Positions 44,344-52,410 of a DNA stretch of 64,000 nucleotides are shown one piece after another (position 1 is the stretch's first letter; the number at the start of each line of letters is the position of its first letter). The stretch covers positions 63,909 through 127,908 of the forward strand of contig NZ_FOSE01000002.1 of assembly GCF_900114185.1 (NCBI RefSeq), given 5' to 3'. The notes below the pieces were generated by a model. That model worked only from the letters and a program-made list of their open reading frames with translations. It had not been told where the DNA came from and did no database searches. The translations under genes and the position numbers were made by a program. The DNA is from Cellulomonas sp. KH9 (GTDB taxonomy: Bacteria > Actinomycetota > Actinomycetes > Actinomycetales > Cellulomonadaceae).

Positions 44344-45176
44344 CACCGTGCCCTCCCGGCCGGGCGGCCACCCGTCCCGGGCAGGCCGCCGAGCCACCGT
44401 CCGCGCAGCGCGACCAGCACGGTCACCGAGAGCGCGAGCAGCAGCACCGACATCGCCACCGCCTGCTCGGGCGCGGTGTCCATCGCCTGGTAGACCGCCA
44501 GCGGCATCGTCCGGGTGGTCCCGGGGAAGCTGCCGGCGAAAGTCACGGTGGCACCGAACTCGCCGAGCGCCCGTGTGAAGCAGAGCGCGGCACCCGCCGC
44601 GACGCCCGGGGCGACGGCGGGCAGGGTGACCCGGCGCAGCACGTACCCGGGCGACGCACCCAGGGTCTGGGCGGCGAGCGCGCGGCGGCGGTCCGCGCCG
44701 CGCAGGGCACCCTCGACGGCCAGCACGAGGAACGGCAGGGAGACGAACACCTGGGCCAGGACCACGGCGACGGACGTGAACGGCACGCTCAGGCCGGTCC
44801 ACGCGTGCAGCGTGCCGCCGAGCAGCCCCCGCCGCCCCAGCAGCAGCAGCAGGGCGACGCCACCGACCACGGGCGGCAGCACCAGCGGCACGGTCACCAG
44901 CGCGCGCAGCAGCCGGACGCCGCGCAGGTCGTCGTGCGCGAGCACCCACGCCAGGGGCACGCCCACCAGCAGGGACACCGTCGTCGCCACCGTGGCGGTG
45001 CCGAGCGACAGGCGCAGCGCCTGCAGCACGGCGGGGTCGCCGACGAGCGCGGGCAGGTCGCCCCAGGGCGTCGCCAGCAGCAGCGCGACGATCGGGAGCA
45101 CGAGCACCGCGACGCCCGCGCCCGCCGCCAGGACCAGTGCCCACGACGAGAGCCGGCCGGCGGTCCGCCCGCTCAC
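44343..45176 (-). CDS. modB: Molybdate ABC transporter permease
   Basis: 277-residue inner-membrane permease with about five or six transmembrane segments. The ABC-permease EAA-type loop is visible as ALAAQTLGASPGYVLRRVTL followed by PAVAPGVAAG, and TRALGEFGATVTFAGSFPGT is characteristic of ModB. GTG at 45176 overlaps the modA stop by 4 bp. Part of modE-modA-modB-modC. Confidence 0.94.
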   Translation of the reverse strand: MSGRTAGRLSSWALVLAAGAGVAVLVLPIVALLLATPWGDLPALVGDPAVLQALRLSLGTATVATTVSLLVGVPLAWVLAHDDLRGVRLLRALVTVPLVLPPVVGGVALLLLLGRRGLLGGTLHAWTGLSVPFTSVAVVLAQVFVSLPFLVLAVEGALRGADRRRALAAQTLGASPGYVLRRVTLPAVAPGVAAGAALCFTRALGEFGATVTFAGSFPGTTRTMPLAVYQAMDTAPEQAVAMSVLLLALSVTVLVALRGRWLGGLPGTGGRPAGRAR

Positions 45177-45964
45177 GGCGGGCCGAACCCGGCCGCGGCG
45201 AACGCCCGGCGTCCATCGGGTCCCGTCAGCAGCGTCACGAAGGCGGCGGCCGCGGCGGGGTGCGGGGCACCGGGGACGACGAGCGCGGGGTGCTCGGTGG
45301 CGACGTCCGCGGCCTGCGGCACCTCGATGCCCTCGACGGCGCCGTCGGCCGCCCGCACGTCCGTGCGGTAGACCAGGCCGGCGTCCGCCTCGTCGAGGGT
45401 CAGCCGGGTCAGGACGGCACGCACGTCGCGCTCGAGGGTGTCAGGTGCGGCGACGACGCCCGCCCGCGCCAGGACGTCCGCCGCGACCGCGCCGCACGGG
45501 ACCTGCGGGGCGCACAGCGCGACCGTCAGGTCCGGGTCGGCGAGGTCCGCGAGCGAGGTGACCCCGCCCGGGTTGCCGGCGGGCACGGCGAGCTGGAGGT
45601 GGTTGGTCGCCACGACGACGGGCTCGCCGCCGAGCGCGTCGGTGACGGTGAGCATCGTGTCGTCGCTCGCGGTGAGCAGGACGTCCGCCGGCGCCCCGGC
45701 CAGGACCTGCGCGGCGAGCGTCGCGCTGGACCCGAAGGTCGTCTCGACGCGCAGCCCGGGGTGGTCCGCCGTCGCGCGCTCGGCGAGGTCGGCCACGACG
45801 TCCGTCAGCGACGCGGCCGCCAGGACCACGAGCCTGTCCTCGACCCGCTCGGGGTCGTCGCCCGCACGGGCGGTCCCGGTGGGCGCGCAGCCTCCGAGCG
45901 CCACGGTCACGCCCAGCAGCGTCATGGTGAGGGCGGCCGTGAGGGCCGGCGCGCGGCCCGTCAC
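45173..45964 (-). CDS. modA: Molybdate ABC transporter substrate-binding lipoprotein
   Basis: 263-residue binding protein. An N-terminal lipoprotein signal with lipobox VALGGC (cysteine near residue 26) anchors it to the outer face of the membrane. LVVLAAASLTDVVADLAERA and VETTFGSSATLAAQVLAGAP form the oxyanion-binding loops of ModA, and GLVYRTDVRA is a further family motif. GTG at 45964 overlaps the stop of the regulator gene by 4 bp. Confidence 0.94.
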   Translation of the reverse strand: MTGRAPALTAALTMTLLGVTVALGGCAPTGTARAGDDPERVEDRLVVLAAASLTDVVADLAERATADHPGLRVETTFGSSATLAAQVLAGAPADVLLTASDDTMLTVTDALGGEPVVVATNHLQLAVPAGNPGGVTSLADLADPDLTVALCAPQVPCGAVAADVLARAGVVAAPDTLERDVRAVLTRLTLDEADAGLVYRTDVRAADGAVEGIEVPQAADVATEHPALVVPGAPHPAAAAAFVTLLTGPDGRRAFAAAGFGPP

Positions 45965-46359
45965 CCGCGCTCGACGTGCTCGACGGCGACGTTCGTCGCC
46001 TTCACGGAGGCGACCGCCACGACCCCGGGCTCGAGCCCCAGCTCGTCGGCGGCCTCGCGGCTGATGAGCGACACCACGCGGTACGGTCCGGCCTGGATCT
46101 CGACCTGGGCCATCACGGTGTCCCGCACGACCCGGGTGACGATCCCGCGCAGCCGGTTGCGGGTGGAGCGGTGCTCACCGCCGGGCTCGGGCCGCGCGCC
46201 CAGCTCCTGCGCGAGGCCGGCCAGGGCGAGGCCGTCGACCTCCCGGTGGCCGGACGACCCCGGGGCGGCGGTGAGCCGGCCGGAGTCGATCCAGCGGCGC
46301 ACGGTGTCGTCACTGACGCCCAGCAGCGTCGCGGCCTCGGCCACGCGGTAGGTCGGCAC
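45961..46359 (-). CDS. ModE-like regulator: MerR-type HTH plus molybdate-binding TOBE domain
   Basis: 132-residue regulator. Residues 1-45 are a MerR/excisionase-type helix-turn-helix (YRVAEAATLLGVSDDTVRRW), and residues about 68-130 a TOBE/Mop domain (RNRLRGIVTRVVRDTVMAQV) that binds molybdate. This is a compact actinobacterial counterpart of ModE. It starts the modABC operon and divides it from the divergent moaE. GTG at 46359 has TACGAT (46366-46371 reversed) six bases upstream, a leaderless arrangement; a longer start (46386) would run over this promoter and one operator. Twin palindromes in the 93-bp divergent gap are its probable binding sites. Confidence 0.88.
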   Translation of the reverse strand: MPTYRVAEAATLLGVSDDTVRRWIDSGRLTAAPGSSGHREVDGLALAGLAQELGARPEPGGEHRSTRNRLRGIVTRVVRDTVMAQVEIQAGPYRVVSLISREAADELGLEPGVVAVASVKATNVAVEHVERG

Positions 46360-46380
46360 CGACCGATCGTAGTGTCGACG

Positions 46381-46392
46381 CCGCACCTGCGG
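46381..46392. promoter_or_regulatory. Candidate ModE-like operator 1
   Basis: CCGCACCTGCGG, with arms that extend to 7 bp (CGCCGCA / TGCGGCG) around a 2-bp centre. It covers the expected -35 region of the modE-like promoter (-10 at 46366-46371). Confidence 0.65.
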
Positions 46393-46411
46393 CGACTACG
46401 GCACTGGCGCA

Positions 46412-46423
46412 CCGCATCTGCGG
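46412..46423. promoter_or_regulatory. Candidate ModE-like operator 2
   Basis: CCGCATCTGCGG, same sequence as operator 1 except one central base, centre 31 bp away (three helical turns, same face). It covers the expected -35 region of the moaE promoter (-10 TAGGCT at 46441-46446). Confidence 0.65.
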
Positions 46424-46452
46424 CCGGCGTGGCACGACCCTAGGCTGGCGCG

Positions 46453-46908
46453 GTGACCGGACCCGAGGACCGCCCGTACGAGCCCGCGCGCCGCGTGCTC
46501 ACCGCGCGCGTGACCCCCGACCCCGTCGACGTCGACGAGCTGGCCCGCGCGGTGGCGGACGCCGCGGCCGGTGCGGTCGTGACGTTCGCCGGCGTCGTCC
46601 GCGACCACGACCAGGGACGGGGCGTGACCCGGCTGGAGTACGTCGCCCACCCCGACGCGCAGGACGTGGTCGAGCGCGTGGTGGCCGACGTCGTCGCCCG
46701 CAGCCGCGTCGACGCGGTCGCCTGCGTCCACCGGGTCGGCACCCTGGCCGTGGGGGAGTGCGCCCTGGGCGTGGCGGTGTCCGCCGCCCACCGGCAGGAC
46801 GCGTTCGCGGCCGCCGCGCTGCTGGTCGACGAGGTCAAGGCCCACCTGCCGGTGTGGAAGCGCCAGGACCTCACGGCGGGCGGTCACGAGTGGGTCGGCA
46901 GCGCCTGA
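46453..46908 (+). CDS. moaE: Molybdopterin synthase catalytic subunit
   Basis: Large subunit of molybdopterin synthase, 151 residues; with MoaD it puts the dithiolene sulfurs into precursor Z (cPMP). GAVVTFAGVVRDHDQGRGV, RLEYVAHPDAQ, VHRVGTLAVGECALGVAVSA and VKAHLPVWKRQ (catalytic lysines) are family signatures. The GTG at 46453 follows a TAGGCT hexamer by six bases (leaderless). Divergent from the ModE-like gene and convergent with moaD four bases away, so moaE is expressed separately from its partner. Confidence 0.96.
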   Translation: MTGPEDRPYEPARRVLTARVTPDPVDVDELARAVADAAAGAVVTFAGVVRDHDQGRGVTRLEYVAHPDAQDVVERVVADVVARSRVDAVACVHRVGTLAVGECALGVAVSAAHRQDAFAAAALLVDEVKAHLPVWKRQDLTAGGHEWVGSA

Positions 46909-46912
46909 CGGC

Positions 46913-47221
46913 TCAGCCGCCCGCGAACGGCGGCAGCACGTCGACGCGGGAGGGTGTGCCCAGCGGCTCGTCACGGTTTCGGTGCAGCACCCCGTCCACG
47001 AGGAGCGCGCACCGCGCCGCCACGTCCTGCAGGGCGGTGCCGTGGCGGGCGGCGAGCGCGTCGAGCAGGGTGCCCACCGTCGCGCCGACGGGCACCGGCA
47101 CCTGCTCGGTGTCGACCCCCGCCGCCTCGGCGGCTGCCGCGAAGTAGCGCACCGTGGTCACGGGCACGTCGGCTGCGGTGACCGGCGGGGTCCCGGTGGT
47201 GTGCGACGGGGTGGTCGTCAT
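46913..47221 (-). CDS. moaD: MoaD/ThiS-family sulfur carrier (molybdopterin synthase small subunit)
   Basis: 102-residue ubiquitin-fold sulfur carrier ending in the required diglycine (VDVLPPFAGG), which becomes a thiocarboxylate loaded by the MoeB-type enzyme. VTTVRYFAAAAEAAGV opens the fold; about 20 residues of extra N-terminus precede it. It begins four bases after moaA and is coupled to it; GGAGG precedes the ATG. Confidence 0.93.
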   Translation of the reverse strand: MTTTPSHTTGTPPVTAADVPVTTVRYFAAAAEAAGVDTEQVPVPVGATVGTLLDALAARHGTALQDVAARCALLVDGVLHRNRDEPLGTPSRVDVLPPFAGG

Positions 47222-47225
47222 GCCG

Positions 47226-48275
47226 TCATCCTCCGATCGCGCTCATGGTCCGGGCGGGCTGCAGGAAGGTCGGGTCGTCGATGCCGTGGCCTGCCGCCTT
47301 GCCGCGCATCGCGGCCCGCCAGGCGTCCGCGATCGTGTCGTCGTCCGCCCCACCGCGCAGCAGCCCGCGCAGGTCGTCCTCGTCGCGCGCGAACAGGCAG
47401 CTGCGGACCTGGCCGTCCGCCGTCAGGCGCGTGCGGTCGCACGCCCCGCAGAACGGCCGCGTCACCGAGCCGATCACCCCGACCGTCGCCCCCGGGTGCC
47501 CGGCGACGTGCCACGTCTCGGCCGGGGCGCCGCCGCGGGCACCGTCCGGCTCCGCGACGAGCCCGAACGCCGCCGACAGCGCGTCGAGGATCTCGCGGGC
47601 GGTGACCATGTCCTCGCGCACCCACGACCCGTGGGGCCCCAGCGGCATCTGCTCGATGAACCGCAGGTGGTAGCCGTGCTCCAGGGCCCACGTCAGCAGC
47701 GGGACGGCCTCGTCGTCGTTCACGCCGCGCACCAGCACGGCGTTGACCTTCACCGGCGCGAGGCCCGCGGCGGCCGCGGCCGCCAGGCCCGCGAGCACGT
47801 CGGCGTGCCGGTCCCGGCGCGCGATCGCCGCGAAGCGCTGCGGGTCCAGGGAGTCCAGCGAGACGTTGACCCGGCCGAGGCCCGCGTCCGCGAGCGCACG
47901 GGCCCGCTTGTCGAGGCCCAGCCCGTTCGTGGTCAACGCCGTGCGGACGGGGGCGCCGTCGGCGGTCCGCAGGGCGGCCGTCGCGCCGACGATGCCCTCC
48001 AGGCCGCGGCGCAGCAGCGGCTCACCGCCCGTGAACCGGACCTCGCGGACGCCCAGCCGCTCGACGCCGACCCGCACCAGGCGCACGACCTCGGCGTCGG
48101 TGAGGACGGTGTCGTCCGGTGCCCACGGCAGCCCCTCGGCGGGCATGCAGTACGTGCAGCGCAGGTTGCAGCGGTCGGTCAGCGACACGCGCAGGTCGGT
48201 GGCCACCCGGCCGTACCGGTCCACCAGGCCCCCCGTCGGCCGCGAGGTGGCACCGCCCCCGCTCACGGCTCCCAT
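47226..48275 (-). CDS. moaA: GTP 3',8-cyclase (molybdenum cofactor biosynthesis protein A)
   Basis: Radical SAM enzyme starting molybdopterin synthesis from GTP; 349 residues. The N-terminal cluster motif CNLRCTYC gives Cys36, Cys40 and Cys43, and the C-terminal cluster uses CGACDRTRL plus a later Cys in VRSCLF. VRFTGGEPLLRRGLEGIVGA binds SAM, and the C-terminal GG (TMSAIGG) is present. The ATG at 48275 has TATCAT exactly six bases upstream (leaderless); a GTG three codons later is an alternative. Operon moaA-moaD. Confidence 0.96.
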   Translation of the reverse strand: MGAVSGGGATSRPTGGLVDRYGRVATDLRVSLTDRCNLRCTYCMPAEGLPWAPDDTVLTDAEVVRLVRVGVERLGVREVRFTGGEPLLRRGLEGIVGATAALRTADGAPVRTALTTNGLGLDKRARALADAGLGRVNVSLDSLDPQRFAAIARRDRHADVLAGLAAAAAAGLAPVKVNAVLVRGVNDDEAVPLLTWALEHGYHLRFIEQMPLGPHGSWVREDMVTAREILDALSAAFGLVAEPDGARGGAPAETWHVAGHPGATVGVIGSVTRPFCGACDRTRLTADGQVRSCLFARDEDDLRGLLRGGADDDTIADAWRAAMRGKAAGHGIDDPTFLQPARTMSAIGG

Positions 48276-48385
48276 ACGGCGATGATACGGACGCCCGTGG
48301 CGCCCGCCGTGCGCGTCCGCTGCCCGGACGGTGCGCCGCGCCGGGCGGGCGTGGGCGGCTGCCAACCCGGCAGTAGGTTGGGCGC

Positions 48386-49636
48386 ATGGCCGACGTCCTG
48401 CCCGCCGGGCCCGCACTGCCCGCCCGCGTCGTGCGCAGCCTCGACGAGCACGCGGCCGCGGTGCTGGCGCTCGGACGGCCGCTGCCCGCCGTCACCGTGC
48501 CCCTGGCGCACGCGCGCGGGCGTGCGCTCGCCACCGACGTGCGCAGCGCGGTCGACCTGCCCCCCTGGGACAGCTCGGCGATGGACGGCTACGCCGTGCG
48601 CAGCGCGGAGCTGCGCGTCGACGGGGTGCTCGAGGTCGCCGACGACGTCGCGGCGGGGGACACCCGCGACGTCCGCCTGCCCGCCGGGGCGGTGGCGCGG
48701 GTCATGACCGGTGCGCCGGTGCCGGACGGCGCCGACGCGGTCCTGCCCGTCGAGGCGACCGACGGCGGCACGCGACGCGTCCACGTCCACGGCGTCGTCG
48801 CGCCCGGGGCCCACGTGCGGCGGCGCGGCGAGGACGTGCGCGCGGGTGACGTCGTGCTGCGCGCCGGGGACGTGCTCGGCGCCGGCGCGGTGGGCCTGCT
48901 CGCCGCGACGGGCCACGCGCACGTCGCCGTCCACGCCCGCCCGCGCGTCGCGGTGCTGTCGACCGGGTCCGAGCTGGTGGCGCCGGGACAGCCGCTCGCG
49001 CACGGGCAGATCCACGAGTCGAACGGGCCGCAGCTCGCCGCCGCGGCCGCCGCCGCCGGTGCGGACGTCGTCGCCGTGCGAGTGGTGCGTGACGACGTCC
49101 CCGCGGTGCGCGCCGCGCTGGCGGCGCTCGTCGGCGAGGTCGACGTCGTCGTCACCACCGGAGGGGTCTCGGTGGGCGCGTACGACGTGGTCCGCGACGC
49201 CCTGCTGGCCGACGGCTCCGGTGAGCTCGTGCACGTCCGCATGCAGCCCGGCAAGCCGCAGGCGGTGGGTGCGCTCGCGGACGGCACCCCGGTGCTCGCG
49301 CTGCCGGGCAACCCGGTCAGCTCGTTCGTGTCGTTCGAGGTGTTCGTCCGCCCCCTGCTGCGGCGCCTGCTCGGCGCGCGCCACGTGCACCGGCGCACGC
49401 TCACCGCCGTCCTCGCCGCGGACCTGGCGTCCACGGCCGGCCGTCGGCGGTTGCTGCGCGCGCGCCTCGACTGGGGCTCGGGACGACCCGTCGCCACCCT
49501 GGTCGGCGGTCCCGGGTCGCACCTGCTCGGTGCCCTGGCCGGTGCCGACGCGCTCGTCGACGTCCCCGAGGACGTCGCCCACCTGGCCGCGGGGGACCCC
49601 GTGACCGTCATCGACCTGAGGGAGCACGACGCGTGA
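48386..49636 (+). CDS. moeA: Molybdopterin molybdenumtransferase
   Basis: Inserts molybdenum into adenylated molybdopterin; 416 residues. PPWDSSAMDGYAVRSAEL, VARVMTGAPVPDGADAVLPV, RRRGEDVRAGDVVLRAG, VVVTTGGVSVGAYD and VLALPGNPVSSFVSFEVFVR are signatures. ATG at 48386 follows TAGGTT by six bases (leaderless). The stop overlaps moaC by 4 bp: moeA-moaC-moaB operon. Confidence 0.97.
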   Translation: MADVLPAGPALPARVVRSLDEHAAAVLALGRPLPAVTVPLAHARGRALATDVRSAVDLPPWDSSAMDGYAVRSAELRVDGVLEVADDVAAGDTRDVRLPAGAVARVMTGAPVPDGADAVLPVEATDGGTRRVHVHGVVAPGAHVRRRGEDVRAGDVVLRAGDVLGAGAVGLLAATGHAHVAVHARPRVAVLSTGSELVAPGQPLAHGQIHESNGPQLAAAAAAAGADVVAVRVVRDDVPAVRAALAALVGEVDVVVTTGGVSVGAYDVVRDALLADGSGELVHVRMQPGKPQAVGALADGTPVLALPGNPVSSFVSFEVFVRPLLRRLLGARHVHRRTLTAVLAADLASTAGRRRLLRARLDWGSGRPVATLVGGPGSHLLGALAGADALVDVPEDVAHLAAGDPVTVIDLREHDA

Positions 49637-50112
49637 CCCAGTCCGACCGCCTCACCCACGTCGACGCGCACGGCGCCGCGCACATGGTCGACGTCGCCGA
49701 CAAGGAGGTCAGCGTGCGCAGCGCGCGGGCCACCGGGCGTCTGGTCACCACCCCGCACGTGGTCGCGCTGCTCCGGGGTGAGGGCGTCCCCAAGGGCGAC
49801 GCGCTCGCGGTGGCCCGCATCGCCGGCATCCAGGCCGCCAAGCGCACCCCGGACCTCGTGCCGTTGTGCCACCCGATCGCGATCCACGGGGTGAGCGTCG
49901 ACCTCGAGGTCGTCGACGACGGCGTCATCATCGACGCTCGCGTGCGCACGGCCGACCGGACGGGGGTCGAGATGGAGGCGCTGACGTGCGTCGCCGCGGC
50001 CGGTCTGACGCTCGTCGACATGGTCAAGGCCGTCGACCGGGGCGCCCACCTCACCGACCTGCGCGTCGAGGAGAAGTCGGGCGGGCGCAGCGGGACCTGG
50101 ACCCGTGCCTGA
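49633..50112 (+). CDS. moaC: Cyclic pyranopterin monophosphate synthase
   Basis: Converts the MoaA product to cPMP; 159 residues. LTHVDAHGAAHMVDVADKEV, GIQAAKRTPDLVPLCHPIAI (active-site His) and GVEMEALTCVAAAGLTLVDM, followed by KAVDRGAHL, are conserved. GTG at 49633 overlaps the moeA stop by 4 bp, and its own end overlaps moaB by 8 bp. Confidence 0.97.
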   Translation: MTQSDRLTHVDAHGAAHMVDVADKEVSVRSARATGRLVTTPHVVALLRGEGVPKGDALAVARIAGIQAAKRTPDLVPLCHPIAIHGVSVDLEVVDDGVIIDARVRTADRTGVEMEALTCVAAAGLTLVDMVKAVDRGAHLTDLRVEEKSGGRSGTWTRA

Positions 50113-50608
50113 GCCCGTGGACGCCGGCTCACCGTCCGCCGTGGTCGTCACGGTGTCCGACCGTGCGGCCGCCGGCACGTACGACGACGTCTCGGGGCCC
50201 GTGCTCGTCGACGGGCTGCGGGCGCTGGGGCTGGTGGTCACGGACCGGGTGGTCGTCCCCGACGGCATGCCCGTGGAGCGCGCGCTGCGTCAGGCGGTGG
50301 CGTCCGGCGCTGACCTGGTGCTGACCACGGGCGGCACGGGCCTGGGACCGCGCGACCTGACGCCCGAGGCGACCCTGGCAGTGGTGGACCGCACCGTGCC
50401 CGGGATCGCGGAGGCGCTGCGCGCGGACGGCGCGCGCCGGGGCGTGCCCGGTGCGCTGCTGTCGCGCGGCGTGGCCGGGGTCGCCGGGCGCACCCTGGTG
50501 GTCAACGTCGCGGGGTCACCCGGCGCCGCGCGCGACGCGCTCGAGGTGCTCGCCGGCGTGCTGCCGCACGCCCTGTCCCAGCTGGCCGGGGGCGACCACC
50601 CCGGCTGA
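50105..50608 (+). CDS. moaB: MogA/MoaB-family molybdopterin adenylyltransferase
   Basis: 167-residue protein of the MogA/MoaB family that adenylates molybdopterin before metal insertion. VTVSDRAAAGTYDDVSGPVL, VLTTGGTGLGPRDLTPEATL and the ending VNVAGSPGAARDALEVL are typical. Starts 8 bp inside moaC. Convergent with the moeB-type gene 20 bp further on. Confidence 0.94.
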   Translation: MPEPVDAGSPSAVVVTVSDRAAAGTYDDVSGPVLVDGLRALGLVVTDRVVVPDGMPVERALRQAVASGADLVLTTGGTGLGPRDLTPEATLAVVDRTVPGIAEALRADGARRGVPGALLSRGVAGVAGRTLVVNVAGSPGAARDALEVLAGVLPHALSQLAGGDHPG

Positions 50609-50628
50609 GCCGGCGGTGTCCCGCGGTG

Positions 50629-51774
50629 TCAGGCCCCCGCGGGCGTCCGCGCCCACGCGGCCACCCCGCCGGGCAGGTGCCGAGCGTCCCGGACACCCGC
50701 CGCACGGGCCAGCGCGGCCGCGTGCGCGGACCTGCTCCCCACGCGGCAGACGAGCACGAGGGGCCGGTCGGGGTCGAGCGCCGCGAGCGCCGTCTCGGAC
50801 ACGAACTGCGCGAACGGCACGTGGCGAGCCCCGGGGAACGGGAGCGCCGCGACCTCGACCGCGTCGCGCAGGTCGACGACGTCGGCGTCGCCGGCCGCCA
50901 GGACGTCGCCGGTGCGCACGTCCCGCGGCGCCGGTGACGGGACGTCCGCCGCGCGTCCTGCCACGCCAGCGCCGGGACGCCGGGCGTCACCCGCGCGGCG
51001 GCGCACCGGCACGTCCTGCCACGTGCCCGCGAACGCGTCGTGCACCACGACCCGGCCCAGCAGCGTCCGGCCGGCGCCGCACACCAGGCGGACGACCTCG
51101 AGCGCCATCGCCGCGCCGGCGGCCGCGCACACCGCACCCAGCACGCCGTCGACGGCGCACGCCGGGACGGTGCCGTCCGGCGGCGGGCCGCCGAACACGT
51201 CGCGCAGCGTGACGCCCTCACCGACCGGGGGTGTCGACCAGAAGGTGCTCACCTGCGCGTGCCCGCGCTGCAGCGATCCCCACACCCACGGCAGCCCGAG
51301 CCCGGCGCACACGTCGTCGAGCAGGTAGCGGGTCGCGAAGTTGTCGCTGCCGTCCACGACGAGGTCGTACCCGCCCAGCAGGGTGCGGGCGTTGTCGGCG
51401 CCCAGCCGCACCGGGTGCGTGCGCACGACGAGCGCCGGGTCCAGGGCGCGGACCGCGTCGGCCGCCGAGTCGACCTTGCGCCGCCCCACGTCGCCCACGC
51501 CGTGCACCACCTGGCGCTGCAGGTTGGAGACCTCGACCACGTCGTCGTCGACGACCCCCAGCGTGCCCACGCCCGCGGCTGCGAGGTACAGGAGCACGGG
51601 CGACCCCAGCCCACCGGCGCCGACGACCAGCACGCGCGCCGCCAGCAGCCGGCGCTGGCCGGTCTCGCCGACCTCGGCGAGCGCCAGGTGCCGCGCGTAG
51701 CGGGCGACCTGGGCCGGCGTCAGCGGGGGGCCGGGCTCGACGAGCGGCGGCAACGGGCCGCCCGTGCGGCTCAC
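50629..51774 (-). CDS. moeB: ThiF/MoeB-type adenylyltransferase with rhodanese domain
   Basis: 381-residue sulfur-carrier-activating enzyme. The E1-like domain (1-245) has VLVVGAGGLGSPVLLYLAAA (ATP site), SNLQRQVVHG and DGSDNFATRYL. The C-terminal rhodanese domain (about 285-375) has VVDLRDAVEVAAL and the persulfide cysteine in LVLVCRVGSRSAHAAAL. This MoeZ-like fusion adenylates MoaD and passes it sulfur. Zinc CxxC pairs of some homologues are not obvious. GTG at 51774 overlaps the small cupin gene by 4 bp. Confidence 0.93.
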   Translation of the reverse strand: MSRTGGPLPPLVEPGPPLTPAQVARYARHLALAEVGETGQRRLLAARVLVVGAGGLGSPVLLYLAAAGVGTLGVVDDDVVEVSNLQRQVVHGVGDVGRRKVDSAADAVRALDPALVVRTHPVRLGADNARTLLGGYDLVVDGSDNFATRYLLDDVCAGLGLPWVWGSLQRGHAQVSTFWSTPPVGEGVTLRDVFGGPPPDGTVPACAVDGVLGAVCAAAGAAMALEVVRLVCGAGRTLLGRVVVHDAFAGTWQDVPVRRRAGDARRPGAGVAGRAADVPSPAPRDVRTGDVLAAGDADVVDLRDAVEVAALPFPGARHVPFAQFVSETALAALDPDRPLVLVCRVGSRSAHAAALARAAGVRDARHLPGGVAAWARTPAGA

Positions 51775-52112
51775 CCGTGCGACCCCGTCGTGACCCCCGT
51801 CACCGTGGTCAGCAGCACGACGCTGTCCTCGAGCGCCCGTACGGAGTGCCGCTCGTGGGTCAGCTCCCAGAGCCCACCGGCGCCGACCTCCTGCTGCACG
51901 TCGTCACCGACCTCGACGCGGACCCGCCCGACCAGCGTCTGCAGGCTGGCGGCGGGCGGCGAGGCGTGCTCGCCCAGACGGGAGCCGGCGACGAGCGCGA
52001 TGACGGTCTGGCGCAGCTCACCGTCGTGCACGACGAGGCGGGCGCTGCGGCCGTGGGGGTCGGTGCGGGCGGCGTCGAGGAGCTCGGTGGTCAGGGCATG
52101 GAGGTCCGGCAT
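51771..52112 (-). CDS. Small cupin-domain protein
   Basis: 113-residue single-domain cupin. LRQTVIALVAGSRLGEHASP, SLQTLVGRVRVEVGDD and LTHERHSVRALEDSVVLLTT form the two cupin motifs; one histidine of the usual 3-His/1-Glu metal site (first motif GSRLGEHAS) seems to be retained and others are weak. It is coupled to moeB by a GTGA overlap and divergent from narK. Role unknown; metal or nitrosative-stress sensing in the nitrate cluster is possible. Confidence 0.78.
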   Translation of the reverse strand: MPDLHALTTELLDAARTDPHGRSARLVVHDGELRQTVIALVAGSRLGEHASPPAASLQTLVGRVRVEVGDDVQQEVGAGGLWELTHERHSVRALEDSVVLLTTVTGVTTGSHG

Positions 52113-52302
52113 GGGTCGATCCTCGCAGGCCGGTGCGCGGCCCGCGTGGCGGCACGCGCCCCCGCCCGCGCCGACGGGACCCCACGGCACCGCGACTCGC
52201 GTCGAGCACCGCACCCCGTACCTCACACCCCGTGCCGGGCTCGTGTGCGCGGAACGTTCGCGGCGGGTTACCGGGGGGCCACCGCGGGGGAAACACGGCG
52301 TT

Positions 52303-52308
52303 CCTAGC
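52303..52308 (+). promoter_or_regulatory. Predicted -10 of the narK-nitrate reductase operon
   Basis: TAGCCT, about 100 bp before narK, in the 298-bp divergent gap. Upstream lie the palindrome GAACGTTC (52252-52259) and GTTAC (52267-52271). No other gene is seen in this gap. Confidence 0.4.
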
Positions 52309-52410
52309 CTCGAGCACGACGCCGGCACCACGCGGCGCCCCGCCGGCCCGGCCGGCACCGACGCCCGACCTCGCGTGCCCGGCACGCGGCCCGACGCCCG
52401 GAGGCTCCCC

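Noticed and set aside
52267..52294. GlnR-like half sites GTTAC and GAAAC upstream of narK
   Set aside because: The spacing (18 bases between them) does not fit the GTNAC-N6-GAAAC pattern, so nitrogen control by GlnR is not supported here.
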